A DNA stretch of 38,924 nt. It comes from Nitrospira sp. (GTDB lineage Bacteria; Nitrospirota; Nitrospiria; Nitrospirales; Nitrospiraceae). Made by a program: the position numbers and the translations under genes. Below, piece by piece: positions 18,450 to 27,886 of the stretch. A model generated the notes under the pieces. It searched no databases. It had not been told where the DNA came from and worked only from the letters and a program-made list of their open reading frames with translations. The stretch spans positions 1 to 38,924 of the forward strand of contig JAJFBJ010000025.1 in NCBI GenBank assembly GCA_020697375.1. Direction: 5' to 3'. Every line of letters begins with the position of its first letter. The stretch's first letter is position 1.

Positions 18450-19412
18450 TCAGCCGAGGACGAGAGTGAACTCTTGGAAGGCCCTTGCGCCCTCATTGTC
18501 CACAACTATGACCTTCACGGGATAGGTCCCCTTCGTGCCTGGAGGTGGTTCCCAGAGAATCTTTCCCGTCATTTTATTAATCACCATCCCAGGAGGCCCC
18601 ATTTCGAGGCTAAAGCTTAAAGCTTTTCCCTCCGGATCCGTAGCCCGGACCATGTATTCAAATGGACCTTCACCAAGTGGATTAATCGGCGAAGATTCTA
18701 TCAGAGGAGGGCTATTGGCAATGACCAGGGGAGCCGAGCGAGATGGAATACCTTGTCCCTGTGCGTCATGAGCGGTCACTTCCGCCACGAGCACGTCTCC
18801 TGGCTGAAACATTCTTGCACTGAGTGTGCCTAACGGTCCTTCCAGCACCAGCTTGTCATTAGCCCACCAACTGAACGAATATTGGATTTCATCTCCGTCA
18901 GCGTCAACCGCCTCGACCTCCGCCATTGCCCCCCGCTCTTCTGCTGCGACTACCGGTTTGATTTCGATACGAATAATGCGGGGAGTTGCATTGACGACAA
19001 TAGAAGCTTCCGAGCGGAGCGGAGGGCTTTCCATCGTTTCGTCAGATGCAACCACTTCCACAGCGACGTAGTCTCCCCGCTTCAGGGAGGATCCTGATAG
19101 CGTAGGTCCTTCCTCACGCGGCATGTCATTGATAAACCACTGATGCCTAAACGTCAGCGGTTTGCGATCAGGATGATCGGCCTCCACCTGCACTGAAAGA
19201 GAATCGTCGGCCGATACCTTGTGTGGAAGAATTTTAATCATCCGAAGAGAAGGCGGGCGATTCGTTGGAGTTGTTTTGGAGGGTGGAGTATCCGGACCTG
19301 AACAACAGCATAGCAACACCGAAAAGGCCAGGCAAACGCCTGCCCTTACAGAGAGCCAATGAGGGACGCCTCCTCTCAAAGCCTCTTTGGTATGTAACGT
19401 CTCCCTGGGCAT
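18450..19412 (-). CDS. Ig-like/cadherin-like repeat lipoprotein
   Basis: 320 aa. The N-terminal signal ends in a lipobox region LLCCCSG (about residues 33-39). Three beta-rich repeats follow, each ending in a phrase such as SPPLRSEASIVVNATP or IPSRSAPLVIANSPP. The last matches the putative-Ig (He_PIG/cadherin-like) pattern ATDPEGKALSFSLEMGPPGMVINKMTGKILWEPP. It starts 6 bp after the end of pilY1, so it is the last gene of the minor-pilin operon. It probably displays at the envelope or supports the PilY1 tip; the exact role is unknown. Confidence 0.8.
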   Translation of the reverse strand: MPRETLHTKEALRGGVPHWLSVRAGVCLAFSVLLCCCSGPDTPPSKTTPTNRPPSLRMIKILPHKVSADDSLSVQVEADHPDRKPLTFRHQWFINDMPREEGPTLSGSSLKRGDYVAVEVVASDETMESPPLRSEASIVVNATPRIIRIEIKPVVAAEERGAMAEVEAVDADGDEIQYSFSWWANDKLVLEGPLGTLSARMFQPGDVLVAEVTAHDAQGQGIPSRSAPLVIANSPPLIESSPINPLGEGPFEYMVRATDPEGKALSFSLEMGPPGMVINKMTGKILWEPPPGTKGTYPVKVIVVDNEGARAFQEFTLVLG

Positions 19413-19417
19413 CGTGA

Positions 19418-22400
19418 TTAACTACGTTGATTGATCCAGGAAATATACTGGCTCCACGAGGTTAGGATTGGTTTGGTGGTGATTTTCGTGATCAACGAGT
19501 TGCTTGACTGCACGAACCCATTCAGCGCTCCACCGGATCCGATTTGTATCGCAATCTGAGACGATAGCCCTTCTCCCAACGAGACCGATCGGTTCGCCTG
19601 ACCTGAGCCATTTACGCCAAAGATTGCGGGATCAGTGTAGGCGGTACCCGTTTTATAGAACAGCCCGTATAGCGTACTATTGCCAGCCGCGACGCAGATG
19701 TCCGCGTTCGGAGTGAAAGCGGGAAAGAAAATGATACCGGCGATCAGTGTGGGGCTGACTACCATCCGCTCACTGGGATCGGTGCCATTCGTCCTTAGTT
19801 TTATGAACCAGCCTTTTTTCCCTGGAGTGGTACTGGTTCCTTGCACCTTGTCGACAAGCGCGGGAAATGTGGTTGCACCAGGCACATTTTGGACTTGCGA
19901 ACCACTTGCGCAGCTGATGCACACGATCGCCGCCGAAACATCGAGTAGATCATCATCTTCGCAAGCGCTTATAGAACTCTGCGAGCAAGCAGAGGCGCCG
20001 CGCATCACGGAGTCCTTCACTCCAATCGCATACTGCTGCTCGGTGTTCAACTTATCTGCCGTGCTGAGGTATCGGCCCGTTCCGAAATACACCCAGACGT
20101 TGGCCACGTCGTCCAGGCCAACTGTCGCCGAGGTCGTGATGGGGCCAAGGGCTGTATTGACGCCGCCGATATTAAAATCCACTAACAGCTCTGTCGGAAC
20201 GCGACTGGTCCCAGAGGCCATGCCCCAGGCCGACGGCGAACAGGGAGCCTCGCAGCTGTTCATCGTAAGTCGATACATTTTGCCGGTCCAAGGAGTGGCC
20301 GCATTGTTATCATCAAGTGTCTTTCCGACGTAGACGACATCCGAGCGAAAATCTAAGTTCTTATCTAAGGTCACCGGATCCGCCAGGAAGCCGTTCGATG
20401 CTCCGACGGGCATAGATGTCACGAGGGCGTTCCATAGTCCGGCAGACGCCGTCGCTCCCGTCGCCAGGTCGACAACGAAGAGGTTCGTGGCTTGAGCCCC
20501 GCTCCCGTTGTAACCGTTCATGCCTGAGCCGATGACAACGTACCACTTCGCGTTGCTGTGATCATTCTTCGAGGCAGTCGACGGGTTCACGCGCACCACG
20601 GTCGGGTAGCTGGTGGTCAATCCGAGGTTCGGGGCGCTAAAACTCCATAGGAGCTTGGGTTCTGCATCGGGATCGGTCACATCCAGGACGAAATAAGCAC
20701 TGTAGAAATTTCGGCTCGTCCCTCCCACATTCACGGTCATTGTGGGCCCGCCACCTGTTCCTCCTGCGCCAACTCCGGTGCAGGCTCCACAGCTTCCGCC
20801 GAATCGAAAGCCGCCGATCAGAATGGTGCCCCATCCATCGGGATGAATGCAGCCCACGGCGGTGGGAGTGGTGCCTCCTCCACATGCCGCTTCCTCAGTA
20901 AAAATTTTGACATCCGTAACCTTTGGCTTCAGATCGACATAATAGACATGAGTATAGTCCGTTTGGGTAAGCCAACGCAGATGCGGCAGGAGTTCATACG
21001 GAATGAATCCCCACAGCTCCTCCCCAAGCTCCGGCCCGCTTGAGTTATCAATTGGGTTCCGTGTGAACCATCCATGTTCGATGACACTCGGGGTGCTGGG
21101 GTTATCGCCACGATGGTAGTACCCGCCATTGAAGGCATGGAGCATTCCGTCGTTCGCTCCCACGTAGGCGACTTGTCGTCGTGATCTCCATCGCTGATAG
21201 AGTTTCTGATAGCCGGCATCCCCATACAGCAGATCAAACCGTTCTCGTGGCGGTCCGACAATAGTCGGGGTGGAGTGCACGACATCGCCGAGACGCCAGG
21301 GCACCAGAGATCCGTTAACAGTGAGCCGGCGGTCTCGCATTCCCGCAATATGGTCTCCACGAATAAAATTTATGATATTGTCGGCCGTGTAGGTGCCGGT
21401 GGCATCGGCCCGGATATAGGGAGATAGGGTCGCACTGCTAGCTGTGGTAAATAGGCGCACTTCTCCTGTCGTCGTATGGACGCCGTCGGCTTGACCTAAT
21501 GGATCTTTTCCTGTACCGACCACACGGTCAGTGTCGAGGTCAACCCAGGTGATAATCTTTCTGGGATTCGTGCCTGAGTTCCGTAAAGCTAGTTTTCTCC
21601 CGCCTTCCCAGAGGCCCTGCATGTCCCGCAATGGCACGCTGGTTTCATAAGGCGCACCCACCGCCTGTCCACTACTGCTGCTGTGATATCGATCGGCCAC
21701 CACGTCTCCGCTAGCCGGATCGACCCGTGTCACAACAATGTTATCGTCGGTGTAGACTAGGGCCCCGTCTGGGTTTCCGATTCCCCCTGTTGCCCGATCC
21801 TCGCGTAGCTGCCCAAACGGATCGAGAAACAGTCCCTGCACATAGCCTGTCCAATTGACCTCGGTATTTCCCTCATAGGTTGAGGGATAAAAGAAGGCTT
21901 GGTAGACGGCTCCCTCGCCGGTTGAGGAAGTGGCTAATACAGACAGCGAGGTTCCGGAAGCTGCTCGCTTCAGGATGGCGGCAATGGCTTTGCTGATCTG
22001 ACCTTCAAGGTCGCCCCCTTCTGAGGCATCAAAATACGTGTCCGGGACACAATCGCTATCGGCATCCCATTCAACATTGCTCGAGCTCGGTCCACTGCCC
22101 AAGTTTGACCCTGTCGGATAAATACAGCTTTGACCACTTGCATCTGGTGTTCCATTATCATTGCGATCTTCGAATCCACCAAACTTGGCCGCCGAGGATA
22201 AAAGCGTCGCTCCGGTCGGTCCGCCCATTGCATTCACCGCATAAAAGGTCACATTCTGCATGCCGGATAAATCGCTTCGAAGATCATGGGACTTCCCATA
22301 CAAGGCAATGTCATCCAAACGGTCTCCCGCTTGCCCGCTACTGACGACACCGATGTTGGTGCCGGCAAAGAGGTTTCCGAACGGAGATTGGAGATCCGGC

Positions 22401-23815
22401 GCGTTGCCATCCAGCACCCCAATACCGGGGCTGATCATCAAAATGAAGCTTTTGCAGCACCGGACCATTGAATTCATGCTGGAAAAGTAAAAGGGATCAC
22501 CAACTCCACCCACACTTGAATCATAGCCAGTCGCCCAGCTTCCGCCATTGCTGTAACAGGGTCCCTGGCTTTTCCGGAACAAACAAAGCCCTTCATAGAG
22601 CGCTTCCGAGATGGGCGAGTTGGCCTCGATCTGTTCATTTCGTATATTGGTGACGTCTGACGAATTGAAGCCCTCATCGTATGAAAACTGTAAACTGCCT
22701 CCTTGACCGGTATCCGCGTTCACAAACATGACGCCCACATGCATATTGTCAGTCCGCATCTTCTGAAACAGACCTAGCGACCGCTCTCGCTTATAACAGG
22801 CCAAGTGCCCAGCATAATTCGGGTCTCCGGATGCCCCGTCAGGGTTGCCGATTTGACATACGGTTTGAGTGCCGGCCCCAGCCGGTAGATTTGGTTCAGT
22901 AGTGAGATCGACTTCGATGGAGTATCGATTTGCTGAAGCGGCATCGAAGGGCGTTGCAGTCGCATTGTCATTGATATAGATTTTCCCGCCCTCGACGCCA
23001 AAGAATATTCCTGAATTAATCGTCCCGCCGCCCGAGACATTCACGGTTGCCACGGGCAGGGAGGTCGGCACGCGAGCCGTACTACCGGTCGGCCAGAGCG
23101 TGCTCGACGGCACAAACTTCACAAATGCCCAGCAACTATTTGAATTGCTGCTGCATGACGCCGTGCTTCCATTTTCTCCCGTCTTGGTCTCACCATTCAG
23201 ATTGTTGGCAGTGCCGTCGGCATTCGCTTGTGCTGGAATGGGTTTGCCGCCCACCAGAACCTGGTAAATCATCTCCTTCTTTCGCATCGCGAGCCAGTTA
23301 AGAAAGTTGCCGTCCCAATAGGCGTTGGCACAGGCGACGGATAAGGAGGTCTTGACGGAGGCATAATTGAAGCTGTTGGAGTCGGTGGTGTAGCAGCGCA
23401 GTGGGTCAAACGCGCCATAGTATTGTCTAGTGGCATCGAACACATCTGCTGGTGCGGTCACCGTCGCTGAAGGAATGGTTATCCCGCTACTATTCACGGC
23501 AACTAGATCAGCCCCAGTCTGGCTATCAACCGTGACGTTCGCGGCATACAGCCCGGATGTCGCCGTGCCCGCTTTAAATGAGATGACATATTTATGATTC
23601 GACCCACTGTAGGCTGCTTCCAGCGTGGGGTTGCCCATATCGACCAGAAATAGGACGTTGGGGGGCACCGTCTGATTCAAAAAGATGGGAAGAGCGGTAT
23701 AGTCCGTCATGCTCTGCGCCCAGGCACCATCGGGTTTTCCTGGCCAGATGAGAGCCAAGAATAAAGCTGCCCAGGTTATCTTTCTTAAGATTGATATGTG
23801 CTTTTTAGCCTTCAT
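19418..23815 (-). CDS. pilY1: PilY1, type IV pilus tip-associated adhesin/assembly protein
   Basis: About 1465 aa. The ATG at 23815 has GGAGG 4 nt upstream. Signal peptide ending GAWAQ. The N-terminal third holds a vWA-like region (DNMHVGVMFVNADTGQG and CCKSFILMISPG) with Asp-rich loops NDNGTPD and DADSDCVPD that may bind calcium. The C-terminal half is the PilY1 beta-propeller (DVVHSTPTIVG, YVGANDGMLHAFNGGYY about residue 888, LWGFIPYELLPHL, YVVIGSGMNGYNG). Around 28 cysteines are present. PilY1 primes pilus assembly with the minor pilins and can act in surface sensing. Confidence 0.93.
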   Translation of the reverse strand: MKAKKHISILRKITWAALFLALIWPGKPDGAWAQSMTDYTALPIFLNQTVPPNVLFLVDMGNPTLEAAYSGSNHKYVISFKAGTATSGLYAANVTVDSQTGADLVAVNSSGITIPSATVTAPADVFDATRQYYGAFDPLRCYTTDSNSFNYASVKTSLSVACANAYWDGNFLNWLAMRKKEMIYQVLVGGKPIPAQANADGTANNLNGETKTGENGSTASCSSNSNSCWAFVKFVPSSTLWPTGSTARVPTSLPVATVNVSGGGTINSGIFFGVEGGKIYINDNATATPFDAASANRYSIEVDLTTEPNLPAGAGTQTVCQIGNPDGASGDPNYAGHLACYKRERSLGLFQKMRTDNMHVGVMFVNADTGQGGSLQFSYDEGFNSSDVTNIRNEQIEANSPISEALYEGLCLFRKSQGPCYSNGGSWATGYDSSVGGVGDPFYFSSMNSMVRCCKSFILMISPGIGVLDGNAPDLQSPFGNLFAGTNIGVVSSGQAGDRLDDIALYGKSHDLRSDLSGMQNVTFYAVNAMGGPTGATLLSSAAKFGGFEDRNDNGTPDASGQSCIYPTGSNLGSGPSSSNVEWDADSDCVPDTYFDASEGGDLEGQISKAIAAILKRAASGTSLSVLATSSTGEGAVYQAFFYPSTYEGNTEVNWTGYVQGLFLDPFGQLREDRATGGIGNPDGALVYTDDNIVVTRVDPASGDVVADRYHSSSSGQAVGAPYETSVPLRDMQGLWEGGRKLALRNSGTNPRKIITWVDLDTDRVVGTGKDPLGQADGVHTTTGEVRLFTTASSATLSPYIRADATGTYTADNIINFIRGDHIAGMRDRRLTVNGSLVPWRLGDVVHSTPTIVGPPRERFDLLYGDAGYQKLYQRWRSRRQVAYVGANDGMLHAFNGGYYHRGDNPSTPSVIEHGWFTRNPIDNSSGPELGEELWGFIPYELLPHLRWLTQTDYTHVYYVDLKPKVTDVKIFTEEAACGGGTTPTAVGCIHPDGWGTILIGGFRFGGSCGACTGVGAGGTGGGPTMTVNVGGTSRNFYSAYFVLDVTDPDAEPKLLWSFSAPNLGLTTSYPTVVRVNPSTASKNDHSNAKWYVVIGSGMNGYNGSGAQATNLFVVDLATGATASAGLWNALVTSMPVGASNGFLADPVTLDKNLDFRSDVVYVGKTLDDNNAATPWTGKMYRLTMNSCEAPCSPSAWGMASGTSRVPTELLVDFNIGGVNTALGPITTSATVGLDDVANVWVYFGTGRYLSTADKLNTEQQYAIGVKDSVMRGASACSQSSISACEDDDLLDVSAAIVCISCASGSQVQNVPGATTFPALVDKVQGTSTTPGKKGWFIKLRTNGTDPSERMVVSPTLIAGIIFFPAFTPNADICVAAGNSTLYGLFYKTGTAYTDPAIFGVNGSGQANRSVSLGEGLSSQIAIQIGSGGALNGFVQSSNSLITKITTKPILTSWSQYISWINQRS

Positions 23816-23892
23816 GGACCCTCCGCGCATGTGTCACTCGGCAAGCGGAAATGTGATCAGGTCATCAACCCATTCACGAGGTAGCACCATCT

Positions 23893-24495
23893 TCATAATC
23901 GCTTCTGGCACATTTCACCGTTCATCGCACAGGCATACACCGCGGTAATTCGGCTCCTTGTTCCCGTCGCAATGTTGCTCGCGACGCAATCGACTTGATA
24001 CATAATATCGATACCGCCTGCTCCACCGCCCACACCAACCCCGTCATAGGCGGCGTTTTGTTGTTGACCGCTGCCGGCCTTTGGTTTCGCATAGAGCCGA
24101 TCAATGTCACCCGTCACTGAAAATCCACCGACTGGTGGGAGCTCCAGATTTGGCGGAGTCGAACTGGTTGTGTCGGGATTGTTGTCGGACTGGCCCATAA
24201 TTTCTTGCTCTAAGAACATTTTATTGCTACTGGGAACCGGGCCAGGCACCGCTGCGGTACTGAGGACATCCGCCGGCACCTGCCCTTGATCCATGGTTTG
24301 CTGAATGACATTGACGGCTGTCCCTAGACATGACTCTGCAGCGGTCGCGGCACTCTCGGTGGTTCTAGCCAGGCCTGCGATTCGGTTTTCAAAACTGGTC
24401 ACGGTAATGGCTCCGGTCCCTAATACAGTGAGAATGAGGAGCAGCATGATAACCGTCAAAAACGCGATGCCTCTCTGATTAGTGAGCAAATGCAC
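23893..24495 (-). CDS. pilX: PilX-like minor pilin
   Basis: 200 aa with a GTG start (AAGGA 6 nt upstream). The N-terminus, NQRGIAFLTVIMLLLILTVLGTGAITVTSFENRIAG in outline, is the PilX_N signature: a short leader, Gly before the cleavage site, then a hydrophobic helix without the usual Glu5. The body is Gly/Ser-rich with a late Cys pair (VDCVAS, YACAMNGEMCQ). It lies between pilW and pilY1, the standard minor-pilin order. Confidence 0.88.
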   Translation of the reverse strand: MHLLTNQRGIAFLTVIMLLLILTVLGTGAITVTSFENRIAGLARTTESAATAAESCLGTAVNVIQQTMDQGQVPADVLSTAAVPGPVPSSNKMFLEQEIMGQSDNNPDTTSSTPPNLELPPVGGFSVTGDIDRLYAKPKAGSGQQQNAAYDGVGVGGGAGGIDIMYQVDCVASNIATGTRSRITAVYACAMNGEMCQKRL

Positions 24496-24530
24496 GATTC
24501 ATCCTTGATTCAGGCTATCAAGCAGAGTGA

Positions 24531-25673
24531 CTATGATTGGCCGATGTTTCTCGTTTCGATGGTGCGCGTCAGCGTTCGCCGCCGAAACTTTTGGTAGGTT
24601 CCTACGTTATAGTACGCGCCGTCCTGGGTGGGATTGTGATCGCTGACCTGAACTGGACCGACCGTTGTCGTAGAAATCGCCAATTCGCTGGTTCCGAGAT
24701 CTTGGGCCGTCTGGCGTGAGACAACTGTTATCTGAACAAGCCTTATGCTGGATGGCACTAAAGGCGCGGTCACCCAGGCCGAATCGGTTACGAAATCTCC
24801 GCTATCGAACGAATTACTACCATTGCGGTCGTCGATGATACGATCTGGTATGCCGCCATTGATCGTAGAAACACAGCCGTCGCAGGCGTAGGCAAGCTGC
24901 AAATCTTCAATACCATCGACCACTGGACCGCATGGACTACTGGCGACATCGCAGTTCCCGCTGGTCGTGATGCCTCGCACCAGACAGGGGGCGCTTCCCC
25001 CGCACACATTATTTGTATCTGGAGGCCGAATGACTTGATAGGTGACACATTCAAGAAGGAAAACTGGAGTTCCAACGGCAAACAGGGCAGGACTGGGTAC
25101 CGCGGTGGTAGTGCCGCTCGGGGCTTGCAGCGAGATGGTGCTGCTTCCGGTTGACACGGAACTTACAATTCCGGTCGCAGCACCGTTCAATGAGATGACC
25201 GAATTAGGCGCCAGTCCTGCCTCAGTCATCGATAGTACCGCACCGCTCTGCAAGGTGATGGTATTGAATCCATCTTTAGCTATTTGCGCAAGCGCCCAAG
25301 CGGGGGAGGACTCTCTTGTTTTGGGCACGACGACTGAAACCCGGTCCGGGCCCGTGTCAGCACCACCCACGTTATTGTCGCCCGGCACAATGGCCGTCGA
25401 ACACGCCCCAATGGGGCCGACGAACCCAAAACCGGCCACTTTAATGTCTCGCGCGAGCAGTTCCATGGCGGCCCTGGCGTTTTGTTGGGTCGCGACGGCT
25501 TGGTCATTAGCTTGCGTCGCCCGCGTGGTAGTGGTGAGAATTGTAAATCCCGCCGCCACCACCACTAATGTGATGACCACCGCAGCCATCATTTCGACCA
25601 GAGTGAAACCGCGTTCCCGCTCGAACGCTCTTTCGCGAGACACCACGTTCATTCGAGCGCAGGGTAGCATCAC
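24531..25673 (-). CDS. pilW: PilW-like minor pilin
   Basis: 380 aa. A type IV prepilin N-terminus (RERGFTLVEMMAAVVITLVVVAAGF) is placed after an unusually long leader of about 21 residues. The body contains AAMELLARDIKVAGFGFVG, typical of PilW, and a Cys-rich central part. The start is GTG at 25673 or ATG at 25670, both served by GGAG inside the end of pilV. The gene follows pilV by 4 bp. Confidence 0.9.
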   Translation of the reverse strand: MMLPCARMNVVSRERAFERERGFTLVEMMAAVVITLVVVAAGFTILTTTTRATQANDQAVATQQNARAAMELLARDIKVAGFGFVGPIGACSTAIVPGDNNVGGADTGPDRVSVVVPKTRESSPAWALAQIAKDGFNTITLQSGAVLSMTEAGLAPNSVISLNGAATGIVSSVSTGSSTISLQAPSGTTTAVPSPALFAVGTPVFLLECVTYQVIRPPDTNNVCGGSAPCLVRGITTSGNCDVASSPCGPVVDGIEDLQLAYACDGCVSTINGGIPDRIIDDRNGSNSFDSGDFVTDSAWVTAPLVPSSIRLVQITVVSRQTAQDLGTSELAISTTTVGPVQVSDHNPTQDGAYYNVGTYQKFRRRTLTRTIETRNIGQS

Positions 25674-25677
25674 TTGT

Positions 25678-26172
25678 TCACTCCGGAGCCACGATCCCAG
25701 TCAATGTGATGACTTTTTGACGGGACCGGATACTTCCATTGTTTAGTGACCCGGTCCATTTCATCTGCACAGTGACGATATGCTGATGCAAAGATGGGAT
25801 GGCCGGTGCTGCAGTGTTAACTGTGACAAGGCCTTGTAAATCCCCAAAACCTTGCTGAGAATCCAGTAATGCATCCCATTGGAGACAATCTCCGCGTGCC
25901 ATTGGCTGAGCCACGGCATCCTGGGGACAAGGGGTCGATGCTCTAGTATCAATAGCGTTGTATTGAGACGCATTTACTCGGTTGTATTGAATTCGCTCCA
26001 TCATTTCCGTGGCGAGGTTGGCCACGCGCGTCAACTCATTCGCGTCGACGTTTCTTCCTAAGGAGACGGCCTGCATACTAGACATAGCAAGCAATCCCAC
26101 TCCAAGGAATACGGCAGCTAACAATCCCTCGATCAGCGTGAAACCGTGCTGATTCACCGTGATATTTCTCAT
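25678..26172 (-). CDS. pilV: PilV-like minor pilin
   Basis: 164 aa with prepilin motif NQHGFTLIEGLLAAVFLGVGLLAM and the PilV pattern ANLATEMMERIQYNR near residue 50. Two Cys bracket a loop near residues 78-92. It is the second gene of the minor-pilin operon, 27 bp after the FimT-like gene. Confidence 0.88.
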   Translation of the reverse strand: MRNITVNQHGFTLIEGLLAAVFLGVGLLAMSSMQAVSLGRNVDANELTRVANLATEMMERIQYNRVNASQYNAIDTRASTPCPQDAVAQPMARGDCLQWDALLDSQQGFGDLQGLVTVNTAAPAIPSLHQHIVTVQMKWTGSLNNGSIRSRQKVITLTGIVAPE

Positions 26173-26199
26173 ACAGCGATCACCGAACCCTCTTCGCTG

Positions 26200-26700
26200 C
26201 TAAGCACAGATGGCATTCGTACACCACGACGCCTTCCCTGTCGCAGTGACTTTCAGTCCGTACTGCAGTCCACTGATGTTCGTCAGTGTCATGTTCTGAG
26301 CAGTCCCCATAGTGCCGCTGATTCGAATTCCCAAGGGGGAGAATACAATGGGCCCTCCCACCACATTTGAGACTGCAGGTGGGAAGGTCGTGGGCGTCAT
26401 GACCATTGAGCCAGAATTATCGTCCGTCACCTGCATAGTGACCTGTCCACTTGAGACCGCCAAGGTCACTCTAGTCGCTGCGCTCCGATTCATGGCTGCC
26501 ATCCGGGCAAACATGATCTGACTGTGAACCTCCGTTACGGCTTGCCGTAGCTTATGTTGGTTATTCCAGCGAAAATAACTTGGCGCAGCGAGCGAGGTAC
26601 CAATCGCAATGATCGCAATTACAATGAGGAGTTCGATGAGGGTAAATCCGTCCTCTGATTTTTCTGATGATGGGCGATGCGAAATGGCAAAAATGGACAT
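26200..26700 (-). CDS. FimT/FimU (GspH-type) minor pilin
   Basis: 166 aa with leader ending SEDG and helix FTLIELLIVIAIIAIGTSLAAPSY, then the FimT/GspH pattern LRQAVTEVHSQIMFARMAAMNRSAATRVTL. A C-terminal Cys pair (WCTNAICA) fits FimU/FimT proteins. First gene of the operon. No clear ribosome site precedes the ATG. Confidence 0.88.
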   Translation of the reverse strand: MSIFAISHRPSSEKSEDGFTLIELLIVIAIIAIGTSLAAPSYFRWNNQHKLRQAVTEVHSQIMFARMAAMNRSAATRVTLAVSSGQVTMQVTDDNSGSMVMTPTTFPPAVSNVVGGPIVFSPLGIRISGTMGTAQNMTLTNISGLQYGLKVTATGKASWCTNAICA

Positions 26701-27031
26701 GGCGTAAGGCTAGACAGCAAGGGCCATGCCGTCACCAATAAGACGCTTAAGCCTACGAAATTATTTAAGATCTTTTTAATACTGAAAGGTGATCTGCACG
26801 AAAACGAGCTATTTTTGCCAGGGGAGTGCCAAATTCCGGCCGGCGCTATTAGGCGTCTCTTTCATGTCGCGAAGTTTGTTGCCGGAAACAACTGCTTCCG
26901 CTTCCGCTGAAACTCTCGCGGGCAAGAGATGAGTGTGGTTTTTTTGGCATAACACTTAGATTGGCGGTCTCGCCGCAATCATTGGGAGGAGCGCGAGAAT
27001 TATAGCCGCCTGGTGACGCTTCTCGGACAAA
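26701..27031. other. Intergenic region upstream of the minor-pilin operon
   Basis: No gene is visible. It lies between the start of the minor-pilin operon and the end of the zinc-finger gene. The only signal noted is the sigma-54-like box at 26716-26731. Confidence 0.4.
26716..26731 (-). promoter_or_regulatory. Candidate sigma-54 promoter of the minor-pilin operon
   Basis: Minus strand CGGCATGGCCCTTGCT matches TGGCAC-N5-TTGC well with GG-N10-GC spacing. The predicted start site near 26705 would leave a leader of only about 5 nt before the ATG at 26700. This is a serious objection unless the message is leaderless or the true promoter is elsewhere. Confidence 0.3.
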
Positions 27032-27886
27032 TTAGGCATCCGTCCTCGCTGCTGAATTCGCTCGATAGCGGCGGACCTGAGCAGTATTCTCACACCTTGT
27101 GGAGCAGTAGTAAATTCGGGGATGATTGGACTTGAACCATTGGGAGCAATCTTCTCGACGGCATAGTCGGACAAACCCTCCGCGTTGCAGATCCATGTGT
27201 AGCATAAGGTATATGCCAGCTTCCAAACTCGTAATCTTCCAGACCGTCACCCAGGTCGTATTTTCATCGTCCCAAGTCAATTGAGGGTGCATTCGACGCC
27301 AATTTGTCAAACGCTTCGGAAGCATAGTTCGGGCCTCGGCATTGGTCGCACTCCTATCAAGTCGCCAAAGCATCTTACGCACTTTTCTTTGTATGAGGCG
27401 AAATGCCTCTAGTCCTACGGTTTCTGTGTTGACGAATTTCGGAGGTACACCAAATGAATCGAGGAAAAGATCCTGGCACGTAGAAGTCGAAAATGTCTTC
27501 TCCTCGGAGAACACCTTGCCAATAGGACCGAAGCATTGCGAAAATTCAACGATCGCTCGTAAATCTCGTGTATCCATATTCGCAAAAAGATAGGGCAGTG
27601 ATCGTGTATCTCTTATCCTCTGTCGCGGAGGAAAATAATAGTCGAAGATATTGTAGCGGGTGCAGGGCTTAACGACTTTTAGATTATTAGTTTCAACTTC
27701 TACCGTTCCGCGCCACCACCATGCTAGATGTCGTGACTGAAGCGTTTTAATGGCATCAGGATTTTGCGTGCGCTTCATGCCCTTCGTAACGCTAGGGGGT
27801 TCCATCAGATTGTGTATCTCCCGTCTTGCTTGAACTAATGTTCTCTTAGCCTTGCTCGCGCGTGCCCCGCTATGCCGAAGTCTCAT
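27032..27886 (-). CDS. CGNR-like zinc-finger protein
   Basis: 284 aa. The C-terminal 40 residues (about 237-275) read LCRREDCSQWFKSNHPRIYYCS then RCENTAQVRRYR. This is the layout of a CGNR zinc finger: two Cys pairs around a basic segment, but CENT in place of CGNR. The N-terminal part is unrecognised and has basic, helix-forming segments. Such proteins are often transcription regulators. The N-terminal start is uncertain (27886, 27805 or 27778; none has a strong ribosome site). It is isolated, with gene-poor DNA on both sides. Confidence 0.65.
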   Translation of the reverse strand: MRLRHSGARASKAKRTLVQARREIHNLMEPPSVTKGMKRTQNPDAIKTLQSRHLAWWWRGTVEVETNNLKVVKPCTRYNIFDYYFPPRQRIRDTRSLPYLFANMDTRDLRAIVEFSQCFGPIGKVFSEEKTFSTSTCQDLFLDSFGVPPKFVNTETVGLEAFRLIQRKVRKMLWRLDRSATNAEARTMLPKRLTNWRRMHPQLTWDDENTTWVTVWKITSLEAGIYLMLHMDLQRGGFVRLCRREDCSQWFKSNHPRIYYCSTRCENTAQVRRYRANSAARTDA

